In this document: positions 55,181-64,000 of the stretch, piece by piece
Numbering within the stretch: position 1 is the first letter of the stretch
Layout: every line of letters begins with the position of its first letter
Assembly: GCA_032622095.1 (NCBI GenBank)
Contig: CP136064.1
Coordinates: 256,721,863 to 256,785,862, forward strand
Source of the DNA: Siphonodentalium dalli
Taxonomy: Eukaryota; Mollusca; Scaphopoda; Gadilida; Siphonodentaliidae
DNA length: 64,000 nt
Reading direction: 5' to 3'
Made by a program: the position numbers and the translations under genes
Notes under the pieces: model-generated
The model's database searches: none
Told to the model about the DNA's origin: nothing
The model's input: the letters and a program-made list of their open reading frames with translations, nothing else

Positions 55181-55411
55181 TTAAATAATTATGTTCTTGA
55201 ATGATTCATACAGGCAATGGCTTTTCACCCAAATCGCTCGGATTAGTCAAACACCACAAAAATGACAACTTAATTAAACATAACGGTACTTTTTTCGTAA
55301 CGGCATCAGTTTGCCCTACCATCATTATAGCTAGTATGCAAGACCACAGCATCATAACAGACTAGCAGGATCACTTGATCAGGGTGTACTAGTTATTTTC
55401 CTTTGTTTCAG

Positions 55412-55480
55412 AGTCTCAATTACGATCAGGGACACAACAAGCCGTACGAGATTTACGCACAGAAGCAAGCTGAAGAACTG
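55412..55480 (+). CDS. Candidate internal exon (69 bp)
   Basis: It is bounded by acceptor 'tttcctttgtttcag' and donor 'gtaagaac'. In phase 0 all 23 codons are open and read SLNYDQGHNKPYEIYAQKQA-EEL, a hydrophilic, protein-like segment. The other two frames contain stops. Family not recognised; it probably belongs to the gene starting at 54085. Confidence 0.4.
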
Positions 55481-56424
55481 GTAAGAACTACCAGGCAGGC
55501 ATTGTTTGGGTCAAAATGAGTACCGAACGCTGTCGTAACCCCATAGTCAGTTACCGAGGTGCATGGCTACGGGTTGTTTCTGAGAATACAAGTGTTTTAT
55601 AATTCCTACAAGAGCGTTTGGTAGGGCTTTAATTATTCATCGCGAATTCAATGTATCGCGATACCCTTTCAAACAATGTGCGTATCGTATCGTGTCATGT
55701 GCATCGCGATGCATAAAATTAACTAATTCCTGAAGATGGGCGTATGCATAAGCAATGTACTCTCAAGTGTACATGTTTATTATGTGTATTTGAATCATCT
55801 AGCTAACTCCATCTCCAATTACTATACTAATCTGATCATTCAGGTCGTATTTATCTGGAAGCACTAATTTAGTGTATCGTGATATGTCTTGGACAAAAAC
55901 AAGGTACATGGCTATAAAAACGTATCGTTGGTCATGTATCATGTGTCGTATCGTATAGTGACCAAGTTACAGCCCTAGCGTTTGGCTCTTGTCGATTTTG
56001 TGAATAGTGGACAAGTGATTGACTCCAGTAAGTCAGACATGGGCATGTGGAGTAATTATGTAAGTACTGCACATAGTTAACGACATATTTTGACCCCATA
56101 ATATGACAACGTAAGAGTGTACTAGTCTTATTTGAAGTTTTTAGGCGTCGTGTCGCTTTAGGCAGTCATTACGGAAACAACCCTGTCATATGGACCAGGA
56201 CAGTTGATATGACCGATTTATAACAACACTTATCTTCGATAAACAAAGCTAAATAAACATATTCAATTGGACATCGGCAAATATTTGTTAATAATGAGCC
56301 GTTGACCCCAGATGAGCAACCATCTTACCGATATGTTGAGGTGATGATATCCCCCCCCCCTTTGGCGAGGAAGAGGCGGAATAGCACCAAGGAGTGTTAA
56401 CATAATGTCTGTACCAAATTACAA
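55481..56424. other. No gene seen
   Basis: Further exons of the upstream candidate gene could lie here (an acceptor-like 'gaagtttttag' ends near 56142), but none is convincing. A short C run lies at 56350-56359. Confidence 0.35.
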
Positions 56425-57858
56425 ATAGGATCGCTCAACGTAGGTGGTATTCTGATAAAAGTGATTGACCCTGAATTCCATGATTTTCTTTCCTCGTATT
56501 ATGATATATTTGATATATTATGATATATGTTTTCAGGAAAACAAAAAACCAATATACCTGGTTTTCAAATATTATTCATCCAGAATAGAAAAACTATTTC
56601 TAGATATAGATCAGGCGGAATTGCACTTTTAGCGAAAAGAGAACTACATGGATTAGTCCAGACAGTAGACGGTTTCTGTGATTATGTTGCTTGGTTCATA
56701 ATTAATGGAACTAACCCCGTTGTTGTCGGTAACGCGTTCATCCTACCAGAATGTAGTTTCTATAGCTCATCGGATTGCTTTCAGAAAATGTACAGCTCCA
56801 TTGTGGATGTTTAGTTGAAATGGAATACACTAATTATGATTGGAGATTTCAACCCCAGAACTGCTAAACTTATTGACCATATTCCTTCAGAAAATGAATT
56901 TGCCAAATCACTCGAGCCAAGAGCCTCACAAGACAAAAAAAAACGAATAAATTCGGATACCAGTTGATTGATTTATACGAACCCGCCGACCTATATATTG
57001 GAAATGGTAGACTGGGATCAGATAAAGGTATCGGCCATGTGACATGTAGGAATGTGAGTGTTGTGGATTACCTCCTATTCAACGAGAGCTCTCTGACCCA
57101 TAGCACAGATTGTTCGGTCCAAGACCATAACAATCTCCTGGCTTATGTACATGGATCAATCACATTCATAGTGTCTGTGTCCCAGAATTCTGGCGATTGC
57201 GGAAATGTCCCTGATGAAATAGCCGCATCTGACCATATAAAAAATATATCGCCTAATCAAATTACCCAAGGGAACCCGGAATGTCTGGTAATTTTGTAAG
57301 CTTTCTTGATTACGAAGCCATAGATAGACTGGTAGTTAATCTAGATGACCTTGAGGATAGATATTGTGTTGTACCATCGGACATTTCTGATGTAAATGAT
57401 AGACTTAAATGTTTATACATCAATGCCGCCTCTTCCACACTTGGCACACGAATTTCATCAAGCAAGAGATCTAAAACTAAAGGGCGTAATCATTTACCAT
57501 GGTTCTCAAAAGATTATAACAATTCCAGCCGACAGTATCGAAAAACGCGGAAACAGTTTAGAACTAACCCAACCGCCAATAATAACCATAATATGATTGA
57601 AGCCAGAAATAATTGCAAACGAATTTTGCGTCTAAATAAACGTAAGTTTGACTCGAGTATGACAAATAAGATAAAACAGTCAAAATCCGAAAATGTCCGC
57701 AACTACTGGAAACTGATCAATTCCGTTATTGGCAAAAATAGAAAATCAGAGAAAATGCCATCATTAACAGAGTTCTATGACTACTTTAAACATAAGAATA
57801 AGGCTGCCCCAGTCGTGAATGTAGGACATAGCCTGAACTCACAATCACTATATTCCGG
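56425..57858 (+). pseudogene. LINE endonuclease half, upstream of the foldback element
   Basis: It starts IGSLNVGGILIKVIDPEF, the N-terminal endonuclease box, and continues DIFDIL. Next come SGKQKTNIPGFQ, RYRSGGIALLAKRELHGLVQ, MIGDFNPRT (G-D-F-N box, about 56835) and NVSVVDYLLFNESSL (about 57050), then an S-D-H-like region and a basic linker (YRKTRKQFRTNPTANNNH, VRNYWKLINSVIGKNRKS). Several frameshifts are present. The frame is broken at 57858 by the 4.8 kb element and resumes at 62671. Confidence 0.85.
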
Positions 57859-60800
57859 GAGCTAATAGGGGTACCCTTGCACCCCCCCCCCCTCTGGGAC
57901 TTAACTTCACCCCACTCATTTTGTTCCTTATTATGTCCTTCAACTTTTAAGCAATGTTAACAAGAAAAAAAAGTGGCCGTGTAGACTCCAGACAAAATGG
58001 CATCCATCATGGCCGCCGTTTTTCAGCCCAGACCCTAAGTCAGTTTATGCAAATTATAGCGGGAAAATCTTGTAAAATGTATACAAATGTATATATTTTC
58101 GTGACGCTGAGACATAATGACACATTTTTTAGCCAAAATTTAAACTCACCATCCAAGATGGCCGCCAAAATGGCCACCGGAAGTTGAAAATATAACATTT
58201 TTTCACAAATATCTTCTAGATCAATTCATACTGTTTGGAACTGGTTGAGTAATGCAACTTAATTTTGTGTTTTGTATATTAACTGAGCATTGGAGCAACG
58301 AAATATGCAATTATTGGGGTCCTAACCCATTCCGATCCCTCAACAATTCGATTTTACAGAATGCGGTATAAAATTTCACAAACAATCCCAATTGGGATTC
58401 TAGTCATATTTCAACAATAAATGAACAGAACTTTGTAATGTAAGTGAGGCATATCATTAACTATTAATATTCCAAATCACTGGAACCAAAATTCTTATTT
58501 TGGCTCAAAATGGCTGCCAATATGGCCGCCAAAATATGGAAAATGGTAAATATTACACCAGCGTGTCCTGCAATCGCTTACAAGTTGTGGTTGATGTATA
58601 AAATTGGCTATTCGGCATTCTATACATTGAATACTAACATGTATGATGCACCATGGTTAATTGTTACTATTGTCACCCCTGACATCGTCAAAAATATTGG
58701 ACTTTTCTCTCAAAAAATTGACATAAATATGGGAAAAAATTCACTTTTCAGGTTTGGACCATTTTTTCAGGTAAAATATAACTATCTTTGGATTGAAAGG
58801 TGTTTATTGTTTTGGTCTATTTTAAATGTATCACACTACAGTGTTTATAGACTGAATTGCTCAAGATGGCTTCCAAAATGGCAACCAAATTTGTAGAATG
58901 TTAATTTTTTTTACATATATCCCGAACATTCTCTGCATTATCCGAAAAGGTAGCATATTGTGACTCACTTGGTTATTATACATGTTATCTAATTAACTGA
59001 CAACTACATGTTCTATTCTGGTTGTCGCAGTTCCTTTTGGAGCATGACAAATTCATTTTAAAGTATGCAATTTTGCTGAGAACCTCTTTTGTAATTTTGG
59101 CCACATTTATTGAAAGGAAATGGGCAGAACTTTGATACAGAACTGAGATGGACCATAATCTTTGGCTATTCTGGTCCATTATGATAAAAAAAAATGTCAA
59201 CATGATACAGTGTGGATGCCAAGATCATAGCCAGGGAGTTACTCTATGCTCATATGTGAGGTGAATAGGTATACAGGGAGTTATTGTATGTCATGACTGA
59301 TGTGAGTAGGTATACAATGCGTGACTATATGGTTATTAGTGGGTTGTCCATGGTAAGATGCATCTATGTATACAGGGAGAGGTCATGGTCAGGTGTGAGG
59401 TCAATCGGTATGCATGGAGTGACTCTATGGTGGATGATTGTGTATATTCAGTACGGGTGCAACCGGTGTACCTGTATGGTCATTGGTGTGGTGTATGGAT
59501 ATAGCTACATGGTCATCTATGTGTTGATTATGTGTATATGGAGTGACTGTAAGGTCCTGGGAGGTATGTGCGTGTGTTGTCTGTATGGTCATGGATGGGG
59601 TGTGTGGATAAATAGGGAGTGATTTTATGGTTACGGGTAATGTGTACAGGTATACATGGAATAACTGTACGGTCATGATTGAATATGAATACCTGGAGTA
59701 AGCTGGTGGACATTATCGAGGGTGTGGTTATATAGGGAGTGTCCGTGTGGTAATGGTGGGATGTATATTTATATATCTCGTGGATGTATTATCATTTGTG
59801 GGTGTATAAGGCTTAGCTGTATTATCATGGATGGCGTGTATGATTATGCAGTGAATTGCTGAATTGTCATGTGTGAGGTGTATATGCAAGTATGGAGTGT
59901 TTGAGTGGTCGTGTGTGCGGTTTTTTGTATATCTGGAAGGGCTGAATGGCCATTAGTGAGGTTTACATGTATACCTGGAGTAAATCTATAGTCTAGGGTG
60001 AGCTGCATATGTATATCGAGTGGTTATATGACTATGTGTGTCAAATAGGTATACAAGTAGTGACTGTATGGTTAATAGTGAGATGAGAACATGTAGGTAT
60101 ACAAGACAGTAGTGACTGTATGATCACAACTGTAATGAACATCTATACAGGGGGTGACTAAATGGTCATGTGTCAGGCGTATGAGTATACCTGGTGCTCC
60201 TGTTTGGTGACTCGTGGCGGTATGGTCATGTGTAGGTTATACCAGTATAACACGTGTTGCTTTATTGTCATGGGCGAGGGATATGTGTATATAGCGAGTG
60301 GCTATATGGCCATGGATGAGGTGCACATGCATACAAGGAGTGACTATAGTGACATGGATGGGGTGTATTAGTATATCTTGAGTGGCTATTCGGCTATGGT
60401 GTGACAAATAGGGATACAAGGAGTGACATGGCCAATGTTGAGGCGAATATGTATACAAGGATTGACCATGATCATGTATGAATGTTTTGAATAGGTTCAC
60501 ACGGGGTGACTATATGGCCATAGGTCAGATGAAGGAGTATACCAGGTGACATGGGTGAGGGTATGAGTATGAAGCGAGTGGCTATATGGCCATTGGTGAG
60601 GTGCATATGTATACAGGAATGACTTTATGGCCATTGTTGTGGTGTTGATGTAGATATTGATTGTCTATTTGACCATGCGTTTGGAGAATAGGTATTCAGG
60701 GGGTGACCTTATGGCCAATGGTGAGATGAATGGGTATACAAGGAGTGACTATATGGTTATGGGTCATGTTTAGGAGTATACCCGGTGTGCCTGCAATTGT

Positions 60801-62666
60801 GACGCATGGCTGTATGGTCATCCGTGGTCATGGATCAAGTGTACATGTATACAGTGGGTCACTATATTGTTATGTCTGTGGTGTGTATGTATATATGTAA
60901 TGACTGTGTGCTAATGGGTGGCTATCGCTTTCCACGCTTAACACCCCCATCTACATAAACATCATCAAGATGGAGAACTCTCTGACATGACCTCTTTATT
61001 GATTAACATACCCTTGAGTTATTGTAGAAAGCGATAGCCACCCAAGATACAACCCACACATTACCCAAGTCACTCCATATGTACATAAACACCACACAAA
61101 TAACAACATAGTAACCCACTTTATACACATACACCTGAGCATGCAGCCATACTTGGTTATACCCGTACATACCACAAATGACGATACAGCCACGAGTCAC
61201 CATGCATGAACACCAGGTATACACCTACACCCGACGCATGACAAAAAGTCACTCTATGTATACATATTCACTACATTCACGATCATACAGTCACTCATTG
61301 TATACATATTCACCTCACCATGGACCATACAGCCGCTACATGTATACCTATTCGCCATACACATGACCATAGCGTCAATCCAGGTAAACATATTAATCTC
61401 AGTTCCGTCTCAAAGTTCTGCTCATTTCCTTTCAATAATATGGCCAGAATCACAAAAGAGGTTCTCCGCAAAATTCCATACTGCAACTTTAAAATGAATT
61501 TGTCATGCCCCATACGGAACTGGAACAAATATAATAGAACATATGTGTCAGTTAATTAACTAATACGTAAAATAACCAAGTGAGTCACAATTTGCTATCT
61601 TTTTCGGATAACGCAGAGAATAATGTTCTGAATATGTTAACTTTTTACAAATTTGGTTGCCATTTTGGAAGCCATCTTGAGCATTTCAGTCTTTAAACAT
61701 CACAGTGTGACACACTTAAGATAGACCAAAACAATAAACACCTTTGATACCAAAGATAGTTGCAGTTTACTTGAACAAATGGTCGAACCCTGAAAAGTGA
61801 ATTTTTGCCAATATTTTTGTCAAGTTTGTGAGAGAAAAATCCCATATTTCTGGTGATGTCAGTGGTGACAATAGTAAAAATGATCCATGGTGCATTAGAC
61901 ATGTTAGTATGCAATGTATAGAATACAGATTAGCCAATTGTATACATCAACCACAACTTGTAAGTGATTGCAGGACACGCTGGTGTAATATTTACCATTT
62001 TCCATATTTTGGCGGCCATATTGGCAGCCATTTTGAGCCAAAGTAAGAATTTTGGTCCCAGTGATTTGGAACATTAATAGTTAATGATATGCCTCACTTA
62101 CATTACAAAGTTCTGTTCATTTCTTGTTGAAATATGACAAGAATCCCAATTGTGATTGTTTGTGAAATTTTATACCGCATTCTGTAAAATCTAATTTTTG
62201 AGGGATCGGACCCCAATAATTGCATATTTCGTTGCTCCAATGATCAGTTAATATACAAAACACAAATTAAAGTTGCATTACTCAACCAGTTCCAAACAGC
62301 ATGAATTGATCTAGAAGATATTTGTCAAAAAAGGTTATATTTTCAACTTCCGGTGGCCATTTTGGCGGCCATCTTGGATGGTGAGTTTAAATTTTGGCTA
62401 AAAAATGTGTCATTATGTCTCAGCTTCACGAAAATATATACATTTGTATACGTTTTACAAGATTTTTCCGCTATAATTTGCATAAAACTGACTTAGGGTC
62501 TGGGCTGAAAAACGGCGGCCATGATGGACGCCATCTTGTCTGGAGTCTACACGGCCACTTTTTTTTCTTGTTAACATTGCTTAAAAGTTGAAGGACATAA
62601 TAAGAAACAAAATGAGTGGGGTGAAGTTAAGTCCCAGGGGGGGTGCAAGGGTACCCCTATTAGCTC
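57859..62666. mobile_element. 4.8 kb foldback-type element with satellite core, CCGG target
   Basis: Long inverted arms run from 57859 to about 59155 and from about 61389 to 62666, starting GAGCTAATAGGGGTACCC and ending in its complement. The arms share 'caagatggccgcc' blocks, 'aatcccaattgggattc'-type sequence and 'aacctcttttgtaatttt'. Between them is a degenerate satellite in two opposite orientations. CCGG lies on each side (57855-57858 and 62667-62670). Removing the element and one CCGG gives TCC-GGA-CTA in frame with the LINE on both sides. No transposase frame was found, so it is non-autonomous. A second copy reaches the left window edge (1-499). Confidence 0.9.
59215..61388. repeat. Satellite core of the foldback element
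   Basis: Irregular 40-60 bp units contain 'ggtatacaggg(a)gtgactatatggtcat' variants from 59215 to about 60915. A small inverted repeat at about 60915-61050 ('gggtggctatcgctttc' and complement) surrounds a unique 100 bp. After it, about 340 bp of the same satellite run in the opposite orientation. Open frames here are by-products. Confidence 0.85.
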
Positions 62667-63405
62667 CCGGACTACTAGACATATCACTTGACATATCACC
62701 ACTTAACACTGATTTCGTGTTACAAAAACTAGAAGATGTGGTTAAATGCCTAAAAATCGGTAAGTGACCAGGTGTGGGTGGTGCATGTCAGATTATAATA
62801 AGATAACATTCGATCACTTGGCCCCAGTTTATTTTCGACTCTTCAACCTGATACTCAGGACCGGGGCGATTCCAGAAGAATGGGGTACCGGTATTATTCA
62901 CCCAATTTTCAAATCAAAGGTCGCAAAACAACCCGATAATTTCAGACCCATAACACTAATTAAATGTAGTTGTATTTCAAAGCTATTATCGGTTATCTTA
63001 AGCAAACGAATATATTCATTCCTCCAACTAAATGACCTTTTATCGGAAAATCATGCAAGTCAGCTTTCGAGAAAACTACTCCACTACGGATCACATTTTA
63101 CACTTCATTGCTTGATGGTTCGGAAGAAATCAAAACAAAGCCTATACTGCGAATTTATAGACCTTTCGAGCGCATCCGATGGTGTCTGGTGAGTAGGTCT
63201 ATGGACAAAGCTTCTTGATATTGGAATAAACGGCCGTATCCTCAGAGTGATCATGAATATATACAATGGAATAAAGTATTGTGTCTCCGTTGGCAATCAG
63301 TTTTCATCCCCCTTACCATGTGATACTGGAGAAAGACAAGGTGGAAACCTCTCCCCTATCCTGTCCTCGATCTACCTCAACGGTCTTGAAATATTTCTGT
63401 CCCGT
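62667..63405 (+). pseudogene. LINE reverse transcriptase half, downstream of the foldback element
   Basis: It continues the frame as LLDISLDISPLNTDFVLQKL and EDVVKCLKIGK, then after a stop and a frameshift DHLAPVYFRLFNLILRTGAI-PEEW. Next are DNFRPITLIKCSCISKLLSV, CEFIDLSSASDGVW (motif A; S where F is usual), RVIMNIYNGIKYCVSVGNQF and ERQGGNLSPILSSIYLNGLE (PQG-box equivalent). It ends before the YADD motif at about 63405, where family C-like sequence begins. Confidence 0.88.
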
Positions 63406-63575
63406 TCGAAACATTTCCAGCCATAGAATATGAATCACTCTGCTCTTGTATTATCTGTTTTTTCTGCCTTTTGTCTGCATTTTTCACGTGAACACTCCTC
63501 TAAATTAAAAATAGACCGTTCTCATCAATACTTTTATAACTGAATGGAAGATTACATTCAGTATAGAAAGGGTAA
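63405..63575. mobile_element. Decayed family C MITE relative
   Basis: 'cgttcgaaacatttccag', 'ttttgtctgcatttttcac' and 'aatagaccgttctcatc' match family C internal sequence (complement of 45850-45950) and the scrap at 33686-33845. It marks the truncation of the LINE reverse transcriptase. Confidence 0.5.
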
Positions 63576-63764
63576 ATTAAGAGTACTGTGTCAAAGCGCC
63601 ACCTCAATAAGAAATAAATTACTTCCGAATGCTTTGGACAAATAATTTGTTGATCCGTTTCATTTTCTTTCAGTCAGAGTTCAGGTTGGAAGTAATAAAA
63701 TGGGTTGTGACTTTCGCCGTCGGATTCCTGACAGCAATGGTCAGTTCCACGATGATTATTTATC

Positions 63765-63840
63765 CCTCTCTCTCTATATATCTCTATCCCTTTCCTCTTT
63801 TCTCTCTTTCTTTCACTCTCTCTCTCTCTCTCTCTCTCTG
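63765..63840. repeat. (CT)n-rich microsatellite
   Basis: Imperfect CT and TTTC runs ending in about 11 CT units. Adjacent sequence to 64000 shows no gene. Confidence 0.9.
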
Positions 63841-64000
63841 GAGAGTGTTTGGTGGTTTATGTGCCAACCGGTCCTGAAACAGTGATGTGGGGACACTACT
63901 TTCCAGTGGCGTTAGAAGCACGTGCCAAATTAATAGTAATGCCCCGACGCACTGTCTATCGGTAGCCCTTTTCAGAATATGAACTCTCTCCACGCAACCA

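Noticed and set aside
56340-56360. C-rich run as a possible regulatory G-quadruplex
   Set aside because: A single run without three further nearby runs does not support a quadruplex claim.
59284-59676. Open frames on both strands rich in histidine, threonine or cysteine
   Set aside because: They are translations of the satellite in the foldback element. The same peptides recur out of order along the array.

Overview
The window is nuclear DNA from an animal, most likely a marine invertebrate. It is AT-rich and gene-poor, with genes carrying spliceosomal introns, LINE retrotransposons, many short inverted-repeat elements and abundant satellites and microsatellites. I cannot name the species. 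Only two stretches are recognisable host coding sequence. One is an apparently intact single-exon UDP-glycosyltransferase at 44270-45784 (+). The other is an HtrL/YibB-family exon at 19522-20421 (+), whose upstream exon is not seen. A third locus at 54085-55480 looks like the 5' exons of a gene for a secreted or membrane-anchored protein.

Layout. 1-4.1 kb: the end of a foldback-type element, then LINE remnants, one of them almost intact. 4.1-6.8 kb: dispersed repeats. 6829-15023: a giant near-perfect palindrome with 3.7 and 4.4 kb arms, a 50-bp centre and one ~0.66 kb arm difference. 16.8-17.5 kb: a 42-bp minisatellite of 16 units. 18.7-23.3 kb: the HtrL exon among hairpin elements. 23.3-29.4 kb: mostly unrecognised DNA with three inverted-repeat elements. 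29.4-33.7 kb: a LINE whose 5' half is inverted, interrupted by a MITE and lying between the inverted ends of an older element. 35-41 kb: a cluster of MITEs. 44.3-46.1 kb: the glycosyltransferase, followed by a MITE that carries an AATAAA. 46-53 kb: mostly unrecognised DNA with a 5S-rRNA-like scrap. 53.4-55.5 kb: a LINE tail and the candidate exons. 56.4-63.4 kb: a LINE split by a 4.8 kb foldback element with a satellite core.

The most interesting system is a set of short non-autonomous elements built around one 69-bp hairpin (27-bp perfect stem, self-complementary loop). The hairpin occurs about 22 times. Family A has six copies, five of 391-393 bp and one of 444 bp; all have CCCTTTACCCAACA ends and a TTAA on each side, the hallmark of piggyBac-type transposition. 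Family B has four copies with unrelated GTGACCCGCC ends. Both carry the same two-hairpin cassette bounded by CCCTGTG and CACAGGG, so the cassette has moved between carriers. Two insertions can be verified inside this window because removing the element and one target copy restores a LINE reading frame: a family A copy in an endonuclease domain (TTAA), and the 4.8 kb foldback element in another LINE (CCGG).
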